In this document: positions 11,748-24,900 of the stretch, in pieces | How positions within the stretch are numbered: the first letter of the stretch is position 1 | Layout: each line of letters starts with the position of its first letter | From: Dipetalonema caudispina | Taxonomy: Eukaryota; Nematoda; Chromadorea; Rhabditida; Onchocercidae | Assembly (NCBI GenBank): GCA_013365325.1 | Contig: JABVXV010000252.1 | Location: 1 to 64,000 of the forward strand | Reading direction: 5' to 3' | DNA: 64,000 bases | Notes under the pieces: model-generated | What the model was told of the DNA's origin: nothing | What the model saw: only the letters and a program-made list of their open reading frames with translations | Databases searched by the model: none | Translations under genes and position numbers: made by a program

Positions 11748-14700
11748 TGCAGTAAGTGAAGAAAAGAGTATAATTGATTACTGTCCAAAAAGTTTGACAT
11801 ATCTTCTTTTGTACTGCTCTTCTATCCTGTCATTTTCGAAAGTTTTTATAACATATCTCATATATACTACTATTTGTTTGTATCTTTAGGTATACATTTG
11901 ATGGTTTACAAGATGAAGACTACACAATAACCGCCAAAAAGGATCATTTTGCCTTCAGTACGATAAGGATCAAATTGACTGCAAAAACTGAAATTCCGGA
12001 TATTGTCGTAGAAAGGTAAGTTATGCTTTTATTTACGGAATATTTTATGAGCATATCTTAAAGTTAATCGAATTATCAGACGACTTTGTACTTCTCATAC
12101 TATCCACCATCCTTCGAATTAAAAATGACGATTTTGCATTTTTGAAGGAAAAAGTATAGCTATAATATGGCATGAGATCACTTTTTAAAATCTCGTGTTT
12201 TAGAATAATAATTATTGATATCATGTGTGTTTGTATCTTTCCAGTGTAGATGTCTGTGTTACTATAAATGCGGAAGAAAGCATTAATCGTGTAATGTCAA
12301 TTACTTTTACAAATCAGCAAACGAAAGCGGTAAAATTATTGAATACAAAGAGCGATGGAAAGATATGCAATTTGCATACAGTTGGCAGATATGTCGTTTC
12401 GGTGCAGTTTTAACTTTTACTCATATCCTTTGTTTTTTAAATTGTATGATTTTTCATGAAGTGTTAATTTCGTCTAATACAAAGGCCTTATACTATTTAG
12501 AATATCTGTTCACACGTTATTACAGATATTAGTCGTAATTTTATACCAAAAAAAACCATGTCTTGGTTTCCCAAAACCGAAAGGAAAAAATTAATTTATA
12601 TAAAAATGATAGGCTGTTAAAACAATACCTGTTAGTTCCTTCTATAGCTAGACGGGCCTTACATAGAGATTACAAATGAAGAGCTTATACAAATATGTTT
12701 ATTACGACTTCAAAGGTATTATCTTTTGTCAATCATAAATGTATATTTTGGTTTATTGAATGATTGCTGTGCCTCGAAAGATTGGCAATTTTCATCCGAC
12801 TGAACTGATTATATTGAAATTCGATGCGCTTATAATGTTGTATTTTAGGTTTCTTCTGTAAACGGTGTGGTGATGACTCCAAAACAACGTGAAATTGATC
12901 TATTAAAGGGCCCTGCACTTGATGTTGTGTTCAGCCAATTTAAAACTGATGTGAATGTTAGTGTCATCTGTATAGGTTCGCATTTTCTCAAAATTTTCTG
13001 AACCACTTTATTTTAAAACTTTCAAATTTCCGTGAGTTTTGAAGTTCACATCATTGTTTATAAAATTTAGCCAAGTTTAGATCATTACATTACTGAAAAG
13101 TTCCTTTTTTCTTCATTTAAACAGTTAGATATTTATTTTATGATATGTATCACTTCTTTGCTGAGGGCATTTTTTTTGTTTTAGTGAAACTTTCTCCAGC
13201 AAATCGGAAATAACATTACGCTGTAGTGCTTCAAATTATGAGATTTCTACTAATGAATTTCCGATAGTCGCTGTAGCGATTTGATATTTTATTTGTAACT
13301 TTACGTTGCAGATGATTGTGGTATTTTGAAGATAGAATTATGGAAGGAAGAAATATTAGTAAAAAGTCTTGAAGGCATTGATCAGTTTATTTTTCATCAA
13401 GTAGCACCGGATTCCTATAAATGTAAGTATATTTTTACTATAATAATATGATTCAAAGAAATCCTTTATTCTTTGATAGTTATCCTGTGTTTAAAGATTT
13501 TGTAATTAATATATGTTTTATACCAGAAATAATTTAAATTATCTTTGCAGTAAAAATGGTAGATAACGGTCGATTTTGTTGGGAAAAAACTGAAATAGAT
13601 ATTGTTATTGAACGTGCTGACTTAAATAATCTCATATTTCGACAAGTGGGATATCGAACGACAACCCGATTGTCACATCCAGCAAAAGCGGTCTAGATTA
13701 TATCAATGAAAATATTTAATATTTCTAGCCTTTTTCGGAATTAATTAAACAGAAGTAGTCGAAATCGTGTGGATGTGGACTGTGTCCCAAAAAATATCCA
13801 TTCATTTATTCCAGAAATGGAGCATGTTGGAAAAACCTCAAGTGAGTGGTTCGCTTAACATACCAGCTGGGCAGTTTTCGTTCTGCATTCCTTTAGCCGG
13901 CATTTATACCGTGATATTTGAAGCTTGTCATAAATTCGACAGGCAATCATACGAAATTAGTATCCCACAGGAAGTTCCACTTGTTGCATCTGCTTCGAAA
14001 TTTCTGATGTCTGCTTCGATCGAATTGGATCATGTGGTGAATCAGCTTGATGATTTTGCTTTATCTGTCAAGTCCAGTACTGACGAGCAAATGATTCCGG
14101 TATTTTTACCTACCTTTTAATTTTTTTGCTTCCTCTTCAGTAACGTCAGTTGATTAGTTGCACGATTATAAATGGTGCAACTAATCAACTGACGCAATTA
14201 ATAATGAGGTCAGTGCAGCATGTAAACATTTCGGACCATAGGAATCCTTGTATCTATGGGATGGATTGCTTCATTAACTTGACCTCATCTCTTCATCAAC
14301 TAGAGTTGTTACATAATTGGATGCAAACATATATGAAAAAATATTGTACGGCTGTGTTTTGTACAACGGTAGTTTTCAAAGTATACTTGAAAAATTTTTA
14401 TTTTGGCTATTTGTAGAGCACTGTAAAGATGATTGGCTTTCGATGTATTTTTTCTTAATCATTCAAACTCTTATTATTCGTTCTCTTCGTCAGCACTTTT
14501 ACTCTAAAATCAAGTTGTTTAGGTAACGTCTTCAACACAAAAAAGATTAACTTTCACATTTTATTTATCAGCATTGGATGCTGATGCACTTGTAACACTT
14601 ACACCTCAATCGAAAACCTATCTCTTCAATCCAACTTCTCATATTTTCAAATTTAGTGGTAAGTTCTTTTTAATTCCACTTTATTTCCTGCTCTATTGCT

Positions 14701-17700
14701 TCTACAGTGACGTTTCCCACATATTTCTGCTCTTCACATTTTTATTCGTATAATAAAAAAAATCTACAAAGTATTTCTCGAAACAAAAAGTTCCTTGTTT
14801 TCAGGTGAATGTCATTTGGATGAAATAACTTTCAAAGCTGATAAAGGTATCTTTTTGGAAGGACAAGTGATACCAGCTGTTAAGGGTGTGAATATCCGTT
14901 CACTACATAAAAGTGATCGAAATGTTATTCTTGAATCAGTGACCGACGCTAATGGCAAATTTAGGTAATTGCGTTAATGCAGATTTTGGTCGTGACGAAT
15001 TGCATAAATTCACTCCCATTTGCTTAATGGTTGGCTAACTGTTTAATAGGCTGATTAATTGCTGCCTTAGTTGATCGGTTGATTCGGAATCTTGTCTACT
15101 ACAGTTGTGTTTGGCACGAAATGCAAAAATTTTTTCAACTGCATGAAATATTTTTAAATTTAAAATTTATCTTTTTCAGGCTGGGTCCAGTACGAAGCAT
15201 TAAAGATTTCGATATAACTGCCGAGAAAAGTGGATATAAATTTGAAAAAACAGAGAAACTGGGAGTGTTTAATGCTATAAAACTATCCCAGTTGATCATT
15301 AATGCTGCTGATGCTGACTCGGGTGAACCCCTTTCTAGTGTACTCATTTCTTTGAGCGGTGCTGAGAATTATCGGTCGAACAATTTCATCGATAAAAGCG
15401 GAAAAATCGTCTTTATCGGCTTAGTAAGTTCTTAAATGTCTTCATCTTATTTTGATTATCGATATTTTATTCTTACGGAAAATTGTGGTAATACGTAAGT
15501 GGTAACTTCAAGTATTCAAGGTATATTATCAGTGTTATTGAAGGCTATGCATGTTAATACATCATTTTTAGCATCCTTGCCGGTTAATTTCTACCAATTA
15601 CATGTTTAATACCACAAAATATTTTTTACCACGAAAGCATTGCCATAGCATTGATTGCGGTAACTCAAAATTGAATTTGAAGTGTACTTGAAAATATTGC
15701 GTAATTTTTCGCAGTCTATCATTATATCATTAGTTCTTGCATTGTATTTATCATTATTTGCTAATTTTGTTCTTAGTTTTATCATTTTATCATTATTTAT
15801 GTCATTAATTTATCTAAAATTTATTTGCAGCGACCTGGGGAATATTTTTTGCGTCCCATACTACAGGAGTATAAATTTGATCCAAAATCGATCACAGTAA
15901 ATATCAAGGAAAGTGAATTTGAAACAATAAACTTGAAAGGGCATCGATTTGCTTATAGGTAAGTGTTGAATTTCCTAATCTGTGATAAACATTCCAGAGT
16001 GAAATATTAGTCTAGTAATATTAATTTGACTCAATACTATTTTATATATCTTTTTTCGGATAACTCTTTTGGTATGTTCATATTTTTATGTCATTCAACA
16101 TTTTCCTGAATTTGTAGAATTAGGTTTGTGCATATATCTGTTCGAAATTACAGTGTTTTTGGCAAAGTTTCATATCCGGCTGGTCAACCAGTACCAACAA
16201 TGATTATCGAAGCAGTTTCGGAACAATGCAATCAATTGCAAGAGGAGGATACAACGAACGAAAATGGTGAATATCGGATTCGTGGTCTTCATCCAAAATG
16301 TGTCTATCGGTTGGTGATGAAAACACCGAACGGTCAACGCTTACAATCATACCCAACGCATTATGATATTATAGTATGTTTTTAAGTAATTGATTAAAGG
16401 CGTGGCAGAACAAAGAGTGGGAAAAGATTTTTTGATGCTACATTCTATCGTAAAGGATCCATTTGTGGTTAGGCTTTTTTTTTTTTTTTTTAAATTTCAC
16501 GACATTGATATGGATATTGTTTATTTCTTAGTCGTTAACGTGAAACGTTAACGATCAAAAAATAAATATGTTACAATGTTTACGACATGTTCACTTGCAT
16601 ATTTTATTTTGCGGATGCTGTGTGATTAGCAGTAACTAAAGGATAAACTTTGCGTAGTATCTCCTAACCATAGATTGCTTCAAAGCCTTACTGTAATACT
16701 CATTTGAATGATGTTATCATTTTATCTAGGTAAATACTGAAGATGTCAAAGGCATTGATTTTGTGTTGACACATATCGACGAACGAGTAGATGTTGCTGG
16801 TGATGTTGTATTTGTTGATATTAATTCACCACCACAATATAAAATTGGTCTTTACAAAAGTGGTAATTTGGTTCAGCAAGCAACTGTTATCGCACCATCT
16901 ACTGTATTTTACTTCGAAATTCCAACTGTAGATAATGTCGTAAGTTGCAATCTGTTGGATCTTTGATTTTTATTTTGTTTTAGATTTCAATAAAAGTTTT
17001 TAACTTAGTATCTAGGTAATGCAGTTACTGTGCAATGATAAGTTTAATAACAGATTGTTGAACATGGGATGAGTGCAATACTTCCTGCTTTTGTTGATAA
17101 ACATTAATTGTAGATTAGTAAAAGAGCCATAGAGCTTTTAACCAAAAAGATTCATATGCATTTTAACATGCGTAAAATACGTGTTAACTTATTGGATTGA
17201 ACGGAATTTTTTGTGTAGTCATTTGTCGAAATTTCCTTCAAGGTATATTCGGTTCGATTTGAGACAATTTATGGTGCTGGTAATCAGAAGTTAGATTCTG
17301 CCGAAGTTTTCTTCACTGCAAATGAAACATTTAAAGCAGTGTCGTTAAGTATACGTCCACAGGTTAGTTTTGCCGTTTCCTTGTAGCAAATTATTCCTTC
17401 CTCCTCTTTCGTACTATTTTTTCTATTTCTAGAAAGTTAGATAACTGTTCAAATAAGTATCTCTTTTATTTGCGGATCACAATCTGTTGACTTACCTCCC
17501 ATTAGTCGACAGTTTGTCAGAATCACATTATGTTTGAAATGTGTACTTTTTTAGAAGATAGTCATCTTACTTATGTGGTTGTTGATTCTAATGGACTGAA
17601 TTTTTCAAGAATTTTTGAAATGTTATATCTAACTTTTTTCCACATTTTTAACATGTGGGAAGTCATCATTTTGTGGTAATACTGACCAAAATTGCCTTTC

Positions 17701-18364
17701 AGTAGAAGCGCATCATTAGTGTCATGATTTCGATGTATCTCAGTGGTTGACTTTATTTGTAGTTTTCTTTACAAATTACTTTATAAATTTTCAGCGAAAA
17801 TCTGAAGTGGAAATATCTGGTGGTAGCTATTTCGCACTTCCATTTTTCTTTCTTGTTGCATATCTATTTTTCAATCATCAAAAGGTTTTACTTCCTTTTT
17901 TATCACTTATTATACTGTAGAATGAAGCGAGAAATGTTTCATAAGGACTATTTGAAGTAATTTATTAGATATGACTGCTGGCTAGGTGCTATGAATATTT
18001 TCTACTATTTTACGGCTTAGTTTTGACATATTTACGCATCAATATTTTACATGTCTGCCTACGCCCATTTGCACATCATTTCCTGGTTATAAGTTTTTTA
18101 GGATTCGATTTTTAGCAGCATATTGAACTGCTCTATTTTCCTAATAGGAATTCATAAGATTTGAATTTTAACCGTAGACTTTATTATGAAACATTTTTCT
18201 GTATTGATGAAAATTGCACTTGTCCCAAATTTCAGGCTCTCTCGTTTGTGGAAGAAATATTTGTTCGACTATCGAGCATATCGTTGCCACAACGTAGTTT
18301 ATCACCCAACGATGATTATGCTGATGTAGCCAGAAAACGACAAAAATTAAAAAAGGCACAATAA
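8970..18364 (+). CDS. nra-4: NOMO family ER membrane protein (NRA-4-like)
   Basis: NOMO forms the ER BOS complex with nicalin and TMEM147; C. elegans NRA-4 with NRA-2 affects nicotinic receptor subunit composition (family knowledge). 21 coding exons, 1149 residues: 8970-9101, 9423-9558, 9765-10000, 10271-10459, 10810-11031, 11405-11526, 11890-12015, 12245-12401, 12849-12975, 13312-13422, 13551-13690, 13815-14099, 14523-14658, 14805-14964, 15180-15423, 15831-15958, 16124-16373 (or from 16118), 16730-16939, 17243-17362, 17795-17884, 18236-18364. It begins with a signal peptide and CGGFVKSPDVPIDYSKIQ, then GYYMIPVYNKGDYSI, as in NOMO. Repeated beta-sandwich segments follow (for example GVNIRSLHKSDRN, NENGEYRIRGLHPKCVYRL). 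One membrane span (YFALPFFFLVAYLFF) precedes a short basic cytosolic tail ending RKRQKLKKAQ. The intron after 10459 seems to use a GC donor. The symbol is assigned by family only. Confidence 0.92.
11669..11740. repeat. Microsatellite (TA)36
   Basis: Perfect TA dinucleotide run inside NOMO intron 11527-11889. It can fold on itself and is likely length-variable. Confidence 0.97.
14144..14194. repeat. Perfect 20-bp inverted repeat with 11-nt loop in a NOMO intron
   Basis: The arms 14144-14163 and 14175-14194 are exact reverse complements; the loop is 14164-14174. It sits 45 bases after the donor of the intron 14100-14522. Perfect 20-bp complementarity is well above what the A+T-rich background gives by chance. 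Possibly an intronic hairpin or the trace of a small insertion. Confidence 0.9.
16532..16554. repeat. Short perfect inverted repeat in a NOMO intron
   Basis: Ten-base arms TCGTTAACGT and ACGTTAACGA around a 3-base loop, in intron 16374-16729. No known role. Confidence 0.7.
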
Positions 18365-21300
18365 GGAAGAAATAATAGGTGATAATGAAATTTAGATATT
18401 GTTATTATTAATGAAGTTCAACAGTTAGCTCCTTCTAGTCCATTTACTTAATCAGAAGACCTTACAATCCTATTTTGTTCAGAGGATGCCCGCATTTGTA
18501 GTATTTACTTTGATTGTCTTAGTCGGGGATTCAAGGATTTTTACTTTATCTTGTATTTATCAGAAATCAAACAGGATGAAAAATTTTGGCAGAATTCCTG
18601 AACTCATCAACTCTTCTCATTATGCCTTGAATTTAATCTGTTACAATTTTTAATCTCAGTTTGATCCTATTTGAAGTTGTTGTAAGCTTTTCTTGTTATT
18701 TCATAGAAGATAATTTAAGCAGTTGTTACTATAAAATTACAACTGTTATGTCACATCCGAAAAAGCTGATTCGTATATTTATAGATAATTCATATGACTA
18801 TTATAACTATCTCATCCTTTCCCTCCAACCAATTCATTTTCAATAATTCAGCCAAATAATTCCTACCCTCATCCTCCTTTAATCATTATTATATATGATA
18901 ATAATTAAATCCAAAGTATCTGATTACAAAAATTATTTTGTGGCCTTAATCTTCACTAAATTTGTTATCCGGCATATTATGCTAATCTTTTTGAATTTTA
19001 ACTCTTGACTAAATTAAAAGAGAGCTATGGGTAAATATGTGAAAAGTATTTGTTACAAATAACTGATAGCAATGAAACATCACACAAAATGAAATGCTAG
19101 TACAGCTACTTCCTATCCATCATTATATGTGAAAAGCACTACAAGTTTATGTTCATTTATATGCTTTTCGCAATTATCATTCGAAAATATTCATGTAGGA
19201 AAAACATTCTCAATGTTTTTCAAAATTTGAATTATCGACGTGAAATAACTTATTAAAAACTATATTTCCCTGTTAATTTATATTTTTATTAATCAAGATA
19301 ATATTTAAAAATAAAAAAGAAAAAAAAAGAATTACTTCGAATAGTTTTTTCCTTCTGGGAAAATCGGAAATTTTCTAAATATTTTTTTAAAAGCAACACT
19401 GTAGATTTTCTATTTTTAATACATAATGAGAACAGAATTGTCGTGTAGTTTAGCTCTAGAAAAGATACGATTGAACTATATTATGATGGATAATTTTGCT
19501 GAAATTAGACAAATATATGACATAATGTATCAGTTATGAAACAATCAAAATACTAAGATTGCTTTTGTGGCAAATTTAGGGATTAATAATGAAACTTCAT
19601 CCGGATTATGACGATGATGATACATATGTTTAATTTAATTGATTTGATAAATTACCATAGTATTGAACATTCCTTAAAAAGATAAATTGGGAAGGATGTG
19701 ATCAAGAATTCAGGAAGGTAAAGAAGGATAAATTTGTTAACCGGAAATGGAATTCCCATCCTGTAACACACGCACACACAACATATATATATATATATAT
19801 ATATACATATATAAATATGTATACACACACACATGGATTTTGAAAAACAAAAACTTTTAATAATGAGGTAACAAAGAATGTAAAAAAAAGAAAAAAAAAA
19901 AAAAAAAAAAAAAGAGGAAATCTAACAAGCGATAGGAAGAAAAAAAAATAAAACTAAACCCGTCAGTTTCAAATCTAAAGATTATAAAAATAAACAAAAT
20001 GTTTAACAATTATGAATACAAGATAATTTTCCTGAAAAAAAAAAAAAAAAAAAGCAAAAGAAAAAAAAAAAGGTTTACAATTGAATGCATAAAGTTAGCT
20101 ACTATTCTTTTTCCATGATGAAATATTGTTGCATGTAAACTGAAAATTTTCGAAATATTTTATAAATTAATATTTCATTCTTCTCTTCACATTTTCTTTG
20201 GAAAAAAAAAAAAAAAAAAAAAAATCATGAAAATATCCTAAACAAATTTTTTTTTTCAACAACAACCATCCCAATTCTTTGATTTATCTGTAACTATTTA
20301 GCTAACCAACCATAACTTAATCAGATCATACTATTCATATTTGCTATTGGTAACTGTAATAGTTACAAATAGTAATAACAATCAAATTTTCAATTTAAAA
20401 TTTGAAAGAAAGTGGAAATGAAACAAAATATATGTTTCGGGTCAGGAATGCATCAACTCTTTCGATGTATGATATATAGGTTGATAAGCATTGTAAATAT
20501 TCTTCTCAAAGTCAATGCTTCCTGATATTTTCAATTAAATGAATGACAACAAGAAATAAGATGTAACTTTGGGACAATATTCTTTTGATGATAATATCAC
20601 TAATCACACCACACGGAAATAGTATTACATATATCGGGAAAGATGCGTAGGATGATGATATATTCAATTAATTGTAATTTAGCTTAATAATGAAATGCAC
20701 ACTACATAAGTGCTGTGTTAATGATTGCACACTATTAAACAAATTGATGAGAAAAGTTTAAATTGTGTAAGAAGGTAAACCTTTAGCTTTTAAATGTGAA
20801 ATATATGTCATCAACAATATGCATGACCTTCCCGTTATATTATCCATTATTCAAGTTTGACCCTAAAGCTCCCCTCTTCCTCCCTTTCTTTCTTTTTCTG
20901 TGAAGTAACACCATTAAAGGGATTGAAATTCACGCAGTGTTTCAACGTGTAAGCTTGTAAACTTTGTATACTGCAACATTAACACTACAATGATTAAATT
21001 TGTATCATGGATTTAATAATTCTCTTCACTGAAATTGTTGGAGAGGTAAAATTTGTATGAATTTTGACGTGAACTCGAACGATGTAAGAATTGTTGAAAT
21101 TTCCGAGAAAAAAGTCTCCAAACATTTCGTACTTTAAATTTTCAATTTAAATCGAAATCCATCCTTCAGCAACAGTAACAATAACATGTTTATAGTTTCG
21201 GTTACCATTAAAAATTTCTACTTTACAAATATAAAAAATAATATAAAATAAATATAAATCGAAAAAACAACAAACGTTGAATGAGCAGAAAGGATGAATA

Positions 21301-21754
21301 CTCCTATAAATAATAAAAAAGAAAAAAAAAAAAAAATTCAATTAAAAAACTACTGGCAATAAGAACACTTCGAAAACAGACGATGAGCAGTATTCGATCT
21401 GAATGGTATCAAACACAGCTAATGAATATATTTCACTATAATTCATACTCTAATATAAAAAGAAATAAAAGTATACAGTAAAATATAAAATCCAAACATC
21501 CCAATTATCTGTGTAATTTCATGTAACTTATCCATTTGTACTTCAATATAATACGTTTCAGAGTATGAAAAATATCTTCAATTACTGTAACTTTCTTTCA
21601 TATCTAGTTCTTCATATCATAGTCAAATTACTCTCATTTTTTCTGAATAAAAAGAAAGAAAAAAGTCATTTCAAATATTTGCAGGGAAAAATTAGTTGAA
21701 AATGCATGAATTAAAACAAATGATACATTATTTCTTCTGTTTTCCTATAATTCT
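18365..21754. other. Intergenic region between convergent NOMO and clu-1 genes
   Basis: Both genes end into this 3.4-kb stretch, so it holds their 3' UTRs. I see mixed CA/TA simple repeat at about 19765-19833, several A runs of about 20 (19888-19915, 20035-20053, 20203-20224, 21321-21336) and no reading frame with family similarity. No tRNA-like sequence noticed. Confidence 0.6.
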
Positions 21755-21896
21755 TTAATCTAAGGCAACTTCTTGCATGGCTTGTGCTGTACCGCCACCA
21801 CTGATAATATTATCCATCTGTGGCCGTGACGAAACTGCTGTTGTATCATCATTATTTCCATCATTTTTCATGTTACTTGCCACATCTTCCAATGTC

Positions 21897-21946
<50 letters not shown>

Positions 21947-24900
21947 GTTACTATTATTATTATTATTTCCCAAATCGTCATTTCCTTCACTGATTTCTGA
22001 AGATGCCGAAATACCTTTGAGTTGTATAAATATTATTCCATTCAATATATTTAATACTTCCAGTACACTGTGTAATGATGGACGATGAATCTGAAAACAA
22101 GATTTTAATTAAAGTTCAGCCTAATTAAATTTTAACCGAAATAAACCAATCCTACTTATATTATTTCGTAATAATCAATTCTTGTAACGCATCAAACTTT
22201 TCAAACGCATGAGATCCAATTTAACTCTGGTAGTCAGGAATTCATTAAGCAACCAACTATCTTGCTTTAGCCATATACGGTTTCTGTTGAAATACCATCC
22301 ATTCAATTCCATTTTTCGAAATCCTCTACATATGACCAGTAACTTCATATATCAAATTTTAATTCGACAGGCAAACCTCAACGGGAAGAAGCTGTCCAAT
22401 ATTGTTAGAACCTTGTCGATTAGCTTCATTGATACGCTTTTGAAAAGTAACAGCTTGTTGCGTCAAATGTTTCAAACACTCACTGCTTTCTTTGGTCTTT
22501 TCATGATCATTGCCAAAGGTTTTTGAATAAATTGTAAATGTTTCCTGAAACTTTTAATTTTGCATCATTTTTTGAAATCAAAACTTACTTTATCCATTTA
22601 AATCAAAGTGATTTTCAGCTAAAAAAGTTGAAAATCAAGAAAAAATTCCACTGAAACCTTACCACCTTGCTTTCAGGAAGCTGACAAAAAAACTCTATGA
22701 ATTACGGACCATCTATCTCATTGTAATGTTGTGAAAATTCTAGATTATGCGGAAATAGAAAAGAAGTGTAAATATTTAATTAACCCTCTTTTCTCATCAA
22801 ACATACCTTTTCCATTTGTAGGGCAGTGCGGAAATCTCCACGACATGAATAAGTCCTGGCCATCAAATGATATATAAGCGCAGTCTTCAACGATTGTGGC
22901 TCCAAATAGGTTTGGTGCAATTTCAGTGCATTTTGAAGAAATTTCAATGCATCATCGTATTCTTGCACGGCATACAATATTACGCCAATATTACCATCTA
23001 TTTCAGCCATGAATGGATGATTTTCTCCTTCAAAAGAGCAAAAGATCAGTAATTTTGAATATAAAAATATAAAATTTAAGGAGAACGCTCACTAAATTCA
23101 TTAATACAAAACTGTCAAATATATGCTAGTAAAAGAACTTTTAATTATCCTATCATCTCCAGATTATATTAACTTTATAACTTCACTTCACACTTTTTAA
23201 GACATTTCATTTACTCACGCATTTACAGTTATGCATGATGGCTTTATGTAATATAAACATAGTTAAATGGATAATACAGTATGATCCAATCAGTCAAATA
23301 TGGAAGGAATCCCAAATAGTCATACCATGAATAAGCAGTAATAGATAACGGGCTCGATAGAGTAATTTCAATGCAGCAGCAATATGAAGATTTGCAAACG
23401 AAAAATGAGCGAGATTCAACTGAAACGAGAAAATGTCTAAGTCATAAAATCCATCTGGTAATTACTGAATTTTAGCTGCATATCAATAATTTAATATATT
23501 TTGTCGACTCATTTGTTAGTTTGCATATAATGAGACAAAATGTCGAAAGCATATTCAATCTGAAGCCTCGATACTAACGTAAGGTGTCGAAATGTTTCAA
23601 ATATTGATTTTGTATTTGCATGAAGCCTCAAAGAAGCGAACGTGTTATGCCACTATGCATTCATTACGTGATTGTACACAGAGCACGTAAATAAGTGATT
23701 TTTGCATAATGCAACGATATAAAGAAAGTGCATGCTATTGTATACTAACATAAAAATTAAAGGAACCGTTTTCCTTTACGCTTCGATTTCCGTTTTATAA
23801 GATGATATTTTAAACTAACAATCGAAATTAATAAAAAGAAGGAAATGACTCTTAAAAGGTTTAACTGTTAATGTTACCCCTACACGATCATGTAAACCTT
23901 CCGTTATGCTGTCCAAAAATGATCCCTATGATAATCTGGATTTTTTATGAATTATCGAGAAAAAAAAAAAAAAAAAAAAAAAACTGACATATTCGATAAC
24001 GGTATTAGCACTATCCAAGCCATTACAACGCTCACTCATCAATGTTGCTTTATGCTGCTGTGATAACGCTTCAGATGGATCACCGAGGATATATGAAAGA
24101 CGGGCAAGTAAACGCATACACTGTGCCATATCGGAATGCACCGCACCATATACACTATTCATCAGATTAAGAGATTCTAATACTAAATCAAATCCGGCAC
24201 GTAACTGACCTGTAAATCAGACAAATTTTTATTATATCTATAATTAGTGCATAGAAACGTGGAAATACAATGAATTATTCCACGAATGAAAACACTTTTT
24301 CCTATTCCAAATTTTCTTCTGTTTAAAAGCATATTTCACAAAATTATTTAATCCTGCTTATGTAAAAAAAATGAAATAAGTCGGCACTCATAAAAGACAG
24401 CGAAATATTCAACCACTCTTCTTTTAAATGTAACTTCTCTAGAAAAAAATTGTCTTGAACGCTTTATTTCTATGCCTTGTTCACAACAGCGGATCTTTAT
24501 CATCTCGAACTAAGGTGTTGGTTCTTGACATCAATAGATATCCAAATTACCAAATCATAACTGAAAAGAAAGTTCTAAAACATGCCTTGCTGTACTTTAG
24601 TTTGTCCAGAAAGGAATAGACTGTGAGCATCTACGGCTTTTGGATCAACATGTTTCGTCTGACAATACAAACTTTGAATATCATCCTCAACGAATAGTTG
24701 GGATTTTTTTCCTGCTTCTAGATTGTAATCCCGCAAAAGCATCTGAAATATGCAGCAGAATTTTTAAGATTTAAATTAGGCTGAAATTTCATTTGAATCT
24801 ATGAGCCATTTATTTTCCCCATCCAAAACAACTTCTTCCCAATTCTTTTTTCAGAGGATGGCATTACTTTACGTTTTGAGATTTACAAGAAAAATTATGT

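Noticed and set aside
14150..14416. Two overlapping plus-strand frames within 14150-14526
   Set aside because: They lie in a NOMO intron. The flanking exons join directly in frame and match the family, leaving no room for an extra exon; the hairpin at 14144-14194 lies at the start of the frame.
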